Positions 43,334 to 54,440 of a DNA stretch of 64,000 nt are shown here, in pieces. Positions within the stretch are counted from its first letter, which is position 1, and each line of letters opens with the position of its first letter. The notes under the pieces were generated by a model. That model had not been told where the DNA came from. It made no database searches and saw only the letters and a program-made list of their open reading frames with translations. The stretch spans positions 23,058,842-23,122,841 of the forward strand of contig CM019822.1 of assembly GCA_009763385.1 (NCBI GenBank), in the 5' to 3' direction. The translations under genes and the position numbers were made by a program. This DNA is from Coix lacryma-jobi var. lacryma-jobi. Taxonomy: Eukaryota; Streptophyta; Magnoliopsida; Poales; Poaceae.

Positions 43334-45983
43334 ATGCACCTGCAGGCAGGCGGCGCCGTGCACCTCCACCACCACCTCCAGTATTTCATGCCTCAGCATC
43401 ACCAACCGCAGGAATCAGCCACCACCGACCTAGAGGCGCAGGAATCGTCGGCCGTGTGCAGGCGCATCAGCTCGTCCACTTCGCCGCCGGCGGCTGCTGC
43501 TACCATGTGGGAGTATCACCAGGCGGCGCATGCGGCGGCCTTGCAGACGACCTCGTCGCCGGCGTCTTCTTTCCCTTCCTGGAGCACAGCCTACCCCGGG
43601 ACTACGGCGTCGCTCCTCGGCGCCAGCTCGGCCTTCGCCACCGACGCCGGCTCGTCGCCACCCGGCATGCGCCTTCCGGCAGCGGCGGAGCATGCCGTCC
43701 ACGGCCATGCATGGAGCCTGCAGCACGGCGAACAGTGAGTGCATAACAACGATCTAGCTTCCTTGTAGCAGCAACGATCTAGCTATCGCATGTTTCTTTG
43801 CTGTGAAAATCATGTAGGGTTAACATAACACACGACGACGTACGTTTTATGCTTTCAGAAGCAACATCACATGCTACAAGGAGAACTTCCTCGATCTGCT
43901 CGCGTCCAAGAACGTGACGCAGGAGATGTTCGAGGACGTCCCCGCCGGTCACTACGCCGCGCAGGCGCTGTCATCAGGAAGATTCGGGGCGGGCTCTGAT
44001 GTTGCACCGATCAAGTACGAGGTCACCGGCGGCGGCTCGCCACTGTTCTTCGGGAGTGCTACTGGTATGCACCAGCAGGGGATGGACATGGCGGGTTGCA
44101 CGCCGCGGTACTCCTACGCCGTCGCCGACCACCATCAGATGAAGGAAGGCGGCGGCACCCAGCAGCAAGAACTTGATGCAGCCCCGGCCATGGCTTCCTT
44201 TCTTCAGCAACTGAGTTCAAATGCTAGTGTTGGCATGCATGCTAGCTTGGACTATTCAGGCACAGGAGGAGGACCTGACAAGATTTGCCAGGAGAGTCGA
44301 GCATTGGAAACTAGCCCTTTTGGCATGAGGAGCTTGCCGGATCTCAGTTCTTTCGGTGGCTACAGCGGCAGATCAACCGCAGAATCGACATCGTCAGCGC
44401 AACCATACCTGAGATCCAGCAATAATCTCGCTGAAAGCAGTAAACAAGAGCCGGATATTGTGTCGGTAAGATATGATTATGAACATGCATGCCATTCGTT
44501 CATGCCGGCCAGTGACCAATGAATTCTTGATGCATATGGCAGTTGTTCGTCAACCATGTATGTTTAATAAACATGTGAAATGTGTTTGGATATGTTTCTG
44601 CAGGCAACAAGGAGCAGCAGCAGTGGCAGTGGAGCGGCGATCGATCGAAAGAAGCGGCCGTCAGAGGAAAGGACGAGCACCGTGAAGAAGTCTAAGCAGC
44701 AAGAGGGCTCTAAAACATCTCCTCCAAAGGTAACAAACGAAGATGAAAAATGAGATGTTAAAGTTACCGGTGAAATTGGTAGTCTGGTAGACCATTTCCA
44801 CTTCGCACATGTCAACGAAATGATGGTTTTTTTTTTTTTAAAAAAAATGCAGCAACAAGTGCCTAAAGTGAAGATAGGAGAGAAGATCACAGCATTGCAA
44901 CAGATCGTTTCACCATTTGGAAAGGTACAAGCGCATGGTTAATAATTTTGTTTGAAAATTTGATTTGTACAAGCAGAGCGAGAAAGCTGCCAAAACTGTT
45001 CAATCAAACCCCATTCCTTATGAACCGCACCGTGTTTTCAGACTGATACAGCATCAGTGCTGTTTGAAACGATCAAGTACATCAAGTTTCTGCATGAACA
45101 AGTACAGGTATGTAAACAGGGTCCACTCCCCCCAAATAATTATCCCCTGCATTGCGTGCTCTGCTCATTTTGACCTAACTATAAAAGCTTCCATAAAAGT
45201 AAAATATTCCTATACGCTCATCCTGACACTAGTAGTAGTAAAAAGAGAGTAGTGTCCTACAGTTTGGCAACGTACGCACACTCGCTCACACAGAGCCACG
45301 CATCTTCAGAGATACAATGAATCATTTCAGCGACTGAATGTATAACTAGCTGGTTCCACATATGATATTGACCTAGTTGGACCCCCCTTTGCATCAGTGG
45401 ACTTCCTAGTCATGGCCCAGAAGAAGATAAAGAAAGAAAGAATGTTCTCATCTCGTCGTGTCCCACGTACACCACACACACACACACACAGACATGAGAA
45501 AAGGACAGCGCCTGCTTGTTGCCTGTCGCAGTCGCAAGACGGCCGGCCGGCCTCCTGCTTTTCTTTCTCATTCAGTTTGGGGGCTAACGCACGCATGCAG
45601 CTGACGGTCCTCCTGCTTTGCTTTTCTTTCTTTCTCCGTGCAGTTACTCAGCGAGCCGTACACGAATGCGAGCAGGAGCAAGGTACGTGCAGATCGGAGT
45701 TCCAACCAGATGCCTCCGTCGTTATCCGAGAGGATTGCAGAATCATTGTCACTCACACCAGCTGCTGCTGTTGCCATGTTTTTTGTTTCAGGGTAACAAC
45801 CAGCAGCTTCCATGGGGAGACCGTGCTGCTGCAGCAGAGACGAGCAAGGGGGACGAGGCAGAGCACGACCTGAGGGACAGAGGGCTCTGCCTGGTCCCTG
45901 TCTCGTGGACCCCTGAAGTCTACCGGGACGGGACTGCCATGGACTACTGGACGCCGCCGTACAGGGGCTGCCTGTACCGATGA
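43334..45983 (+). CDS. bHLH transcription factor, atypical basic region (bHLH112/bHLH123-like)
   Basis: Seven exons join in frame into about 500 residues: 43334-43734, 43859-44465, 44604-44729, 44853-44924, 45042-45107, 45644-45682 and 45792-45983, all with GT...AG introns. Exon 1 encodes a His/Gln-rich N-terminus. Exon 2 starts SNITCYKENFLDLLASKN, a conserved subgroup motif. The HLH is built from KVKIGEKITALQQIVSPFGK (exon 4), TDTASVLFETIKYIKFLHEQ (exon 5) and LLSEPYTN (exon 6). The C-terminal DLRDRGLCLVPVSWT is also typical of this subgroup. The basic region (KVKIGEKI) lacks the Glu of E-box binders, so DNA recognition is probably non-canonical, as known for the family. It should act in the nucleus as a dimer. 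The gene looks intact. The start is the best in-frame ATG, but the extreme N-terminus is uncertain. A (CA)n run lies in intron 5. Confidence 0.9.
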
Positions 45984-46950
45984 GATCTCTCTCTCATCTG
46001 ACTACTAGTTACTGAAATGCTTCTTACTGTCAGGAGCAGTTGATCTGCTTAATTATGTTGCTTGTGGTTCCTACTAGCTACTACTAGTCTGTAGCAGTAC
46101 TGGTTTGTCTGGTTTAATTTGCAGTGTCGTGTTTGTTGATTTGCACTACTAATGAGTACTGAAGGAATTATCTGAACGAATCCACCTCAGCCTTAGCCTC
46201 TCATCTTTTGTAACGAGATGCTGCACCACAGCACAAGAATTAGTCCCAAGTTTGTTTGCCTGTTTAATGAACGACTAGTGATTATTACAGCCAACTTACA
46301 TGATGTCGGACATCTAGACTACTGTCCCATGTATTGTGCAGAGCCTGAACAGCCTAGGCCTGAAGTCCTGATTCCTGAACAATACATGGAACATCTTGAT
46401 GACTCATGAGGACCAGTCTTGAAGCTGGAAACCTGGAACTTAGATACTTGTGGTGATCGATAGTTAGCTTCTGGAGGAGAGCTTTTAATTTAGTTCTGCT
46501 TCTTTGTGCGGTAGTCTTTCTTTTATTGGCCAAGGTTTTGACTTTTGAGGGTTACCTAGGCTTAATGAACTTTGGATGCTATGCCATCCTCAATGCTCAC
46601 TTGCTCATTGACGACCCAGTATTTAAACCCGAGGTGTCTAGCAAGAATATTCCACACTCAAAACTACATAATCCTAGATATAATCCAAATCCAGCGGAGT
46701 CCAAAGAGTATCAGCCAATTGGAAAGATGGCCTCAACTCTCAAAACTGGAGTACTTAGCGATATTGAACTTTTTAATTTAGAGATCTGTTCGGCCGATCA
46801 TTTTTTTTTTGAGATAGTTCGGCCGATCATTTTTTCTGCTAGTTTCTGCTATTTCAATATTGTTCAATGAAGAAAATAAGTCGCAGTAGTACAGCTAATA
46901 AATCAGCTAATAAATTCAAGTGAAGAGGACTTATCAGTCATGGTACAATA
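45984..46950. other. bHLH 3' flank and intergenic DNA
   Basis: The first few hundred bases are probably the 3' UTR of the bHLH gene. A 114-codon frame at 46526-46870 has no recognisable features. A local direct repeat TTCGGCCGATCATTTTTT occurs at about 46790-46835. Confidence 0.5.
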
Positions 46951-46952
46951 TA

Positions 46953-47210
46953 CTCCCTCCATATTGAAAAAGCTGACGTTTTGGATAAGGTTTGAGTCAA
47001 ACATTGAGAATATAAATCATAAATAACTTTTAAATTATTAAGTCTAGAGATGTAAAAAATCATATAAATAATTTTTTCTTGAAAAGTACTTTCATAAAAA
47101 TATACATATACCACTTTCCAATAAATATTTTTAAAGAAACAAGTGGTCAAAGTGATGTTTTGGAAACCGTGTCGCTGTCTGCAACGTCAGCTTTTTCAAT
47201 ATGGAGGGAG
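46953..47210. mobile_element. Stowaway MITE, 258 bp, TA duplication
   Basis: The ends CTCCCTCCATATTGAAAAAGC and GCTTTTTCAATATGGAGGGAG are perfect inverted repeats, flanked by TA (46951-46952 and 47211-47212). Confidence 0.93.
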
Positions 47211-47309
47211 TATGGTTGTAACTATAGAATATACTAGTATAATTGAACATCATCCATATATGGGAATATTCATAGCATTAATTATGGGAAACAGGGGATA
47301 AATGGTCAT

Positions 47310-47820
47310 TTTGCCGAGCGCCCTAGCCCTGACGCTCGACAAAGCTGGGACGTGAGGTCGCTTTGCCGAGCGCCAGGGACATGGCGCTTGACAAAGCAGC
47401 CCAGCTTGCCGAGCGTCGGGCCCAAGGCGCTCGGCAAACATTTTTCAAAAAAATTATAAATTTTTTGCCTAGCATCGTTGACGAGGCGCTCGGCAAAGAT
47501 TTTTTTTTAAAAAAAAAACTTTGCCAAGCGTCGTCTTACAGGCGCTCGGCAAAGCAGACCTCTACGTTAGCGGCGCCGTCACGACGCCTTTTCTTTGCCG
47601 AGTGCCCGATGTTTGGCGCTCGGCAAAGCCGACTTTACCGATATTTTTTTTGCCGACGGCTCTTTACCGAGAGCGGCGCTCGGCAAAGCGTTTGTCGAGT
47701 GCTTTTATCCCTTTGTTGAGTGTCAGACCGAGAGCGGCGCTCGACAAAGGGTTTGTCGAGTGCTTTTAACCCTTTGTCGAGTGCCCCTGACACTCGGCAA
47801 AGAGACCGCCTCCAGTAGTG
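47310..47820. mobile_element. CACTA end fragment with TTTGCCGAGCG subterminal repeats
   Basis: About fifteen direct and inverted copies of TTTGCCGAGCGCC / GGCGCTCGGCAAAG drift towards TTTGTCGAGTG in the right half. The right end finishes CCGCCTCCAGTAGTG (47806-47820), a CACTACTGGAG terminus. No matching left terminus is visible, so the element is truncated or its left end is degraded. It is non-coding. Confidence 0.75.
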
Positions 47821-48405
47821 ATTTGAGTACTACTTAATATTAGTATTTAATATGAAGAAATACCAATAGCCACATCCGGAATATGTAGATTTGGGGTTAT
47901 TCGCCATCTTTATTCTGGATGATGGCATGAGGCATGGATTAGTAGGGAAGAATTTATACCTATGGTAGCTAGGTCACTATATTAGCCACTGAATTAAAAG
48001 TCCAACAGGTGAGATGGAATGAAACGTAGACCTGTTTAGCACACATTCATCAAGTAGGGTTTTTCTTTCTTCATCTTCCCATGCAACTCTAAGCTAAAAG
48101 CTTCTGTTTGCTTGAACATGTATGATTCATTGAATATTATTGAAATAGTCGAAATAAGTCCAAACAAATTGGCCAAAAATTATGTTTCCAACCAAATAGC
48201 GTCTCAATGATTCGGATATCCTCCCTTTTTTTTCTCACCATTCTTTCTTTTTTTTCGAATACGCAAAAAATTTGTGTATCATCTTAACCTAACACAACCG
48301 TAGCTGGACCATTTTTGTGCGCCGAAAGAGATCAACCTAAGCTAACACAGCCGTAGCTAGACCGCCCTTAAAAAAAGCCTCTTATTTTGATATATAATAT
48401 ATAAA
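47821..48405. other. Intergenic, no gene
   Basis: AT-rich. A self-complementary GAATACGCAAAAAATTTGTGTATC sits at about 48258-48281, preceded by a T-rich run. Nothing else is recognised. Confidence 0.5.
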
Positions 48406-48515
48406 CTAGTTAAGTACCCGTGCGTTGCTACGGGAATCAAAATCCAAAATACTTTCATAACGTGTCACAATCAATATCAAGTTTCTCAAAGATAATACTA
48501 TTTTTTAGCATATAC

Positions 48516-49075
48516 CACTACTACAGATCAGGCCTTTAGCCCCGGTGGAACCGGGCCTTTAGTCCCGGGTATCCCAACCGGGATTAGGAATCCGGGACTA
48601 AAGGTCCCGGCCTTTACTCCCGAGTCCTTCCCACCGGGGCTAAAGGTCCACGGACGAAAAATAAATATGTATTATGTGTGATTCGAACTCAGCACTTCTC
48701 GCCTCAGGCACGCTTACCAACTGAGCTACGCAACTCACGTGATGTAGTTCTGGACGTTTTCCTTTTGAATCCACTCGGGAAGGACCTTTAGCCCCGGTTG
48801 GTAACACCAACCGGGGCTAAAAGGAGCTTTAGCCCCGGTTGGTACCACCAACCGAGGCTAAAGGGTCACCCTCTAGTCCCGGTTGGTATTACCAATCGGG
48901 GCTAAAGGTCCAGGACCTTTAGTTCCGGTTGGTACCAACCGGAACTAAAGGTCCTGGACCTTTAGCCCCGGTTGGTAATACCAACCGGGACTAAAAGTCT
49001 TTAGCCCCGGACGCAAATTTTTGCCGAGACTAAAGCTCAGATGTCGATCGTCCAAAGGCCTGTTTTCTAGTAGTG
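48516..49075. mobile_element. CACTA-type MITE, 560 bp, TAC duplication, nested in the Helitron
   Basis: The ends CACTACTACAGATCAGGCC and the complement of CACTACTAGAAAACAGGCC are flanked by TAC at 48513-48515 and 49076-49078. The interior carries many direct and inverted copies of CTTTAGCCCCGGTTGGTA, several forming near-perfect hairpins (48785-48860, 48910-48990). A tRNA-like segment lies in the left third. Confidence 0.92.
48676..48740 (-). other. tRNA-derived segment with pol III A- and B-box-like sequences
   Basis: On the - strand, TAGCTCAGTTGGTAAGCG (48728-48711) matches a tRNA D-arm/A box. GTTCGAATC (48688-48680) matches the T-loop/B box, 25-30 bp further on. Between them lies an anticodon-arm-like TGCCTGAGGCGAGA. 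Acceptor-stem pairing is not visible, so this is a tRNA relic or SINE-head-like piece rather than a working tRNA gene. Confidence 0.55.
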
Positions 49076-49496
49076 TACTTTTAACAGTATCCAACATCAC
49101 TCATTTATTAACAATTTCTAGTCAACTATCAACTTCATTATTCATTATTAGCCTATCACATAAATCGGTAACCATACAGCTAAGAATGTATTTGAAGTCA
49201 CACCCTCAGACCCTGGCCTTTGTCATTAATTTTGCATCCAAAAGAAGAAAAAGAAAGATAATTAATAGGATAACATGCATAGTAATAATTTGATAGAACA
49301 TCAGATTGTACAACAAGCTTGTAGAGACATTGAACTTCTGATCGGTTACAATCTTTCCTTTGGTAGAGACCTTGCATAATCAACTGCACAACTATGAGAA
49401 TGTCAAGTACAAGAGCACAGTATGCACAGTTGGCAAGTGAAAGCTCCCACTAAGCAACTGTAGTTGTTATTATCAACCACACTAACTTAATCCAAA

Positions 49497-49605
49497 ATAA
49501 GTCATTTAGAAAATTGTCGCACGTCATGTGTGCAGGCTCACTTTGGTCTAAAGTGGTTAACTGGTATAGGCTCTTTGCCTCTTTGGGTATCTCATTTAGT
49601 GCACC
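49497..49605 (-). pseudogene. Exon-like fragment, family unknown
   Basis: On the - strand an acceptor TTTTCAG (49608-49606) precedes an open segment reading GALNEIPKEAKSLYQLTTLD and about 20 further residues, ending near a GTTAGT donor-like site. It has normal coding composition, but I do not recognise the source gene. It may be a captured exon in the Helitron's orientation. Confidence 0.3.
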
Positions 49606-49819
49606 CTGAAAACAAATGTGCATTGAAAACAAATGTGCATTGATAGGTAAAGAGTAACACGTGTGATAGACTATCAGAAATGGAAGCCACCAGAAAACAT
49701 GGTTTTGTAACCTTGAGTGTAGTAAGGGACAGACAGCCTAGTAAAATCAAAGTTCTCCATAAGTAATGCAGAAGATTTCATTTAACAATATATTTCAAGT
49801 AAATGGAAAGACCTGTAAG

Positions 49820-50021
49820 AAACAAAGTTTTACACCTTTGTTTAAACGCAACAGTCGATTTAGGCATCCCCACCCCGCCCAAAAAAAGTTAAACCACTTA
49901 GTTGCTTCGGTACCTTCATCAAACAAAGTTTTACACCTTTGTTTAAACACAACAGTCGATTTAGGCATCCCCACCCCGCCCAAAAAAAGTTAAACCATTT
50001 AGTTGCTTCGGTACCTTCATC
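49820..50021 (+). repeat. 101-bp direct duplication in tandem
   Basis: 49820-49920 and 49921-50021 are almost identical (two or three differences), each starting AAACAAAGTTTTACACC and ending CTTCATC. It is a recent tandem duplication. Confidence 0.92.
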
Positions 50022-50674
50022 ATAGAGAGTCATTCCACTCACACACAGAGATATCATTGACTGTGATACATTCTATAGAAAAGAGGAATCTTCAACGGTT
50101 CCATTCTAGATGATCTGATAACTGCACCATGTAGTGGGTTGAGTATAAATTGCAACTTTAGGACAGTTATCTGCAAAAAATAAAAAATCTCACACTGCTT
50201 GTCATAATTTTCAACAACAGGAACAAAAAAAAATAAAACACAGTTGCAAACTACCCCATGTAAAACTTCACCTTCCTACCCCATGTTCTACATTACCGAA
50301 TATTGGTTGTCATGGTTTTTGGCAGTTAACTATTAACAAACAAAGCTATCTAGAATGTCTTGGCTAATGGCATCACTAGTAAACTTTGTTCTCATGAACC
50401 TTTGTAGGACTTTCTTTTGCATTAGTCTACTAATGCATGAACCTGTTCATGGCAACCAGCATAGATTCAAGATGAAGCACCATGCTTTTAAATTTTGTTG
50501 ATATGTTTGTCCTCAAACAAAAATTCAAAAAAAAGTTTGCTTTAGTTGTAGAGATTAAGTGTTCTAGACTGTGAGCTATCAGACCAATAAATCAAAGATA
50601 GGTGAAATATACAAAACCCGTGCATCAATGTTTAAAACCAGCAATACAATGCTACCATCAGTTCCTCTGCTAAC

Positions 50675-50763
50675 CTCAAACTGACGAGGTCTTGCTGCCA
50701 CGGATAAACTGGATTGAACTGCTATTGCTATGTCCCAACGAGTTGCCTGCTGAAGTTGTTGCC
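50675..50763 (-). pseudogene. Exon-like fragment, family unknown
   Basis: On the - strand, after an acceptor-like CTATAG, the open segment reads QQLQQATRWDIAIAVQSSLS then VAARPRQFE, before a GTTAGC donor. Codon use and splice edges look like a true exon. I cannot name the parent gene. It lies inside the Helitron in the element's orientation. Confidence 0.35.
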
Positions 50764-53338
50764 TATAGACAGAGATGCAAAAAAGAGCTAGTTATCTGCT
50801 CCTGCAAAACAAAATAAACAATCCAAACAATCGAAAAAAACTCATGTGCTTGGAGCCTTACTAAAAGAAAATAAAATGGAACATGTAGCCTGAGTTTAAG
50901 GTACAAAATGACAGAAATCTTATAGAAAGGCCACAACCATAGAATGAGTGAATTATTGAAAACTGTTGAAAGTGATCGTATTTATTTTCATCAAATACTA
51001 TTTGGTGAATTACAAAACTCCATAGTTTTGGATATAAGTTCTTGGAGATGCTCTAGGTGCCTCTCCTAGTAACCCGCAAAGTCAGATGTTACAACTTAGA
51101 ACTTAGGCCAATTTGATTTAGGTTGAGTCATATTAGGCTCCCTCTTGGTCGAGCATAACTAGACTCCTTGACCTTTTCCTGAATAGAAATTATATTACAT
51201 GTTATTATTGGTCTAAGATTATTGCATAATTAGACATCTGTTGCCAAGTAGGTCCAAGATCACTGATAGTATATATCAAACATGTAATAAATAATAGGAA
51301 AACTCTAATGTGTTTTTCCTTGAAAATGTAGTCACAAGCAACTTACATATATACTATCAGTGATCCCTCATATATTCCGAAACACAAGAAATGCTAAGGC
51401 TCAACAACTATCACGATCTAGATAAAATGGCACATTTTTTGTTGCTTCATGGAGAAAATCGGACATAGTTTCATCAAAGCAGACACTAAGTGAAAGGGAA
51501 TTGATCCATCAATCATTGCAGTTGCAAGTGTCTATAGGTTACAACAAATTGTCCCTAATTTCTAGGACTACCTTAGAGCATCCTCATCCTTATTCATGCT
51601 AAGTTGTTAGAGCTTCTCATGCAAGCTAGCAACATTAGCAAGTTCATTGTTCCTAGAGTGTATAGCGATCTCTGTTGACTTTCTACGAAAAGGTCTAGGG
51701 TTCCTCCAATGTATGACACTCATCAATTGCAAGTTTCAGTGAACAAAGTGTCAGCCAATGCAAAGCTTAAGTGTAAAAATTCTAGTGAACAATCATGCAC
51801 ACTTCTAATGTAGTCCAGGAGAAAGTTTTAGATAGATATAAGTTTTATAGAATAAGAATAAGAATACTTTGAATATCCTACTACATATTGTAAGTCTACA
51901 GGTTGATAGAGTAGAAATTGAAAGTGTTCACAAATATGCCTCTTACCTCCACACGAGAAGCCTTGAACTCTAGACCAAATGTGGCCTATCAGCTCTACAT
52001 TGTTGACATGTAATTACAATTACCCCAATATCATTGATCCATTCTCCTAGAAGCTGATATTCTGGTGCACAACTTATAAGGAGATAGAACTCAACATTAA
52101 AGAAGTGATAATACATTAAAAGTCATTTCAAAAGTAACCTGATAGCATCATCTTGTCTCCAAGTTCTAGTAAAATATTCAATTTCTACTATTTATTTTGC
52201 CCTTATCTAGCAGAAACTAAACCCTATTCTTGATTCACATAGAGATAATAAGATCTTTGTACCACGAAAACAAAACTTCTCTACACAAATCTACCAATCT
52301 TTATATCACTCTGTAGTCTACATCCATGAAGCCAGTTTCAGAGGAATGATAAAAACAACATTACTTGACCTGGACACTGACAAAATAGGCATTGGGCATT
52401 TACTAAGCTATAACTCATTAGCATGTTTTTTTTCAAACTTCAAAGCCCCTTAAATTCAGTAAGCACCTGTTGTAGTACATGTTAGCACATGCTTGTGATA
52501 TGTCCATTGATCTGCAGGAGAGGACATGACAAAAAGTTACGAAGGACAAACAAACTAAATAACAAAACTAAGTGAAAGTTGTTAGCACCATCTCTGTCAG
52601 TGAGACCAGTGGCCAGGAAGCTTACAGATAAGCTTCAGAGGAGACACCAAAGCACTGAAGAATGCTTATACAGTTATACTTACATGTTACATCACACAGG
52701 GAAGCCAGGATGCAAGATTTCCAGTAAGTAAAACGTCACTGGAACTTTTATCTTTCTTTTTGCATTTCTTGGAGACTATTTATTGAGCAAGTCCATGAAT
52801 TATCAAACACATGACCCATACAAATTAGTAGGATGATGTGGAGAGGTGTGCGCAAGGGAGATCACAACAGTAGATGAGATTGAGGAAAAGACAGGAGAGG
52901 GTAGCGCAGCAATGACCAGTTATCGTCCACAGTGGCTGGACCAAACAGGACACCGGACAGGAGTCTTATTCTTCCTTGAGAATTCTCCTTCTAATACAAA
53001 TTATTACCCTTTATAATCCAGGTATTCCACAAATATCTCAACTAATCAAAACAGATCTCATCTTTCCTAACCTCTCCCTAGATCTAGATTACATGGACTT
53101 CTGTTGTCTCTTATTTCTGTTGCGCTTGCAGGTCCAGCCCACAAAAGAGTCCACGATAAGTATGTTGTCATGCTAATCAACATCACAAGAATATTCACAC
53201 CCTGAATGTCATGCAAATAGAAGGTCATTCACCATTTACACCTGCACGGCGACGACGGCCTCGGCAGGCTGGACCTCATTCATCGTTACTGAGCCTGTCC
53301 GCCGAGCCCTGTCTGCCGAGCCTGTCCGCCGAGCCCTG

Positions 53339-53807
53339 GGATCCACTGACTGGTCTAATTTCAACATGATTTGTAGGCTCATCAAGCAAAAGCAAATTAG
53401 GGTCTTCCACAAAATTGAATTCACAATGTTATTAACAAATTGGGACACTATGCTTAGAACATTTAAAACTAAAATCAATTGCCATCTCCAATAACCCAAT
53501 GACAATCTATCATAATTAACTGCCAATTTACCACAATATAATTCCATTTCCAGTCATCACAATTCCTGACATTGTAAGTTTGTAAGAATTATGCATGATG
53601 TAAAGGTTAATTAATGTTTATACCTGAAGAAGTATCTTACCGAGACGTATCCTCATTTTCCACCCACCACTGAAGGAGGAGACAATGCGGTCGGCGTCCC
53701 TAGGCATAAATCCAAGCTCTGGCATGAGCTTCTGCACTTTGACGTCCACCATGTCGAGGTCAATGTCCTGGACACTGCAACACGGCAAGCTCATCGAGGA
53801 GCCGACC
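53339..53807 (-). pseudogene. ABCF-type (GCN-subfamily) ATPase gene fragments captured by the Helitron
   Basis: On the - strand, the segment 53770-53639 encodes QDIDLDMVDVKVQKLMPELG then RDADRIVSSFSGGWKMRIRL, which contains the ABC signature SFSGGW (53677-53660). Directly upstream, MGRLLDELAVLQ fits the same region but in a shifted frame, so one or more bases are missing near 53772. After an intron-like gap, 53425-53339 encodes EDPNLLLLDEPTNH with Walker B (DEPTNH at 53383-53366). Family members continue with a switch-like segment, but here the frame runs into unrelated repeats (GCCTGTCCGCCGAGCCC, three copies at 53289-53340). The Walker A part is absent. ABCF proteins are soluble cytosolic or plastid ATPases. 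This piece cannot be functional. Confidence 0.75.
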
Positions 53808-54440
53808 CATGAGGGGGTGGCGACCTCGAGGGCGCGTGACGGCGTCGTTCCGCGACGACGGCTTCGGGGACACGCGGCGGGGTCGTTCGGCGGCGGCGCC
53901 CTCGAGGGCGTGCGACAGGGGAGGGAGGCAACCTCGTCAGAGGCAGGTTTGTGGGTGCGTGCGGCCTCAGGGCGGTCGCGTAGGTGGCGCAGCGCTCGTC
54001 GGAGGTTGGTGTGGAGACGGAGTGGTCACGTGGCCAGCGTGGCCTCCCACCGGAGGCTGGGTGCGGCGCGGCGCTTGGCGGTCGCGACTTGGCTAGCGGC
54101 GACGTGGATCAGGAGAGGAAGAAGCAGGGGCCAGTGTCGGTGCGACACTCCTCGGCGGCCCTGTGGCCTGCGCGTCATCGCCGGAGTCAGGGAGTTACGC
54201 GTGGGGGCCTGGCACGGAGGGAGCCGGGTGGAGCGCGTGGGGGTGGCGCGGCGTCAGGGCGCCGGGCGGGCAGGTGCGGGGGAGGGTGCGCCGTCTAGGC
54301 GGGCGGCGCAACGTCCGAGCGTCGGGCGAGAAGGTGGTGGGGTGGGGGAGCGTCTGCGAGCCGGGCGACGGTTTTCAGAGTCGCGAGGTCAGGGCCGGGC
54401 GTAGGTGGAGCGGGGCGATTATGATACCTTCTGGCTCTTT
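53808..54440 (-). other. GC-rich 5' part of the Helitron
   Basis: Strongly GC-rich sequence lies between the Helitron 5' end and the ABCF fragment. Long open frames occur on the + strand (for example 53685-54404) but have an Arg/Gly-rich, domain-free composition, as expected from GC bias. It may be captured leader or promoter sequence. Confidence 0.4.

Larger units (their letters stand above)
49076..53338. other. Helitron interior, mostly unrecognised
   Basis: AT-rich filler with a 101-bp duplication (49820-50021) and two exon-like segments on the - strand listed separately. No intact gene. Confidence 0.5.

Noticed and set aside
46526..46870. 114-codon + strand frame downstream of the bHLH gene
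   Set aside because: No recognisable motif, no splice or promoter context, AT-rich composition.
48676..48740. Functional tRNA gene
   Set aside because: Box sequences are good, but acceptor and T-stem pairing is not visible, and the segment lies inside a MITE. Kept only as a tRNA-derived segment.
53685..54404. 239-codon + strand Arg/Gly-rich frame
   Set aside because: Antisense to recognisable ABCF sequence at its start, and otherwise GC-bias composition without motifs.
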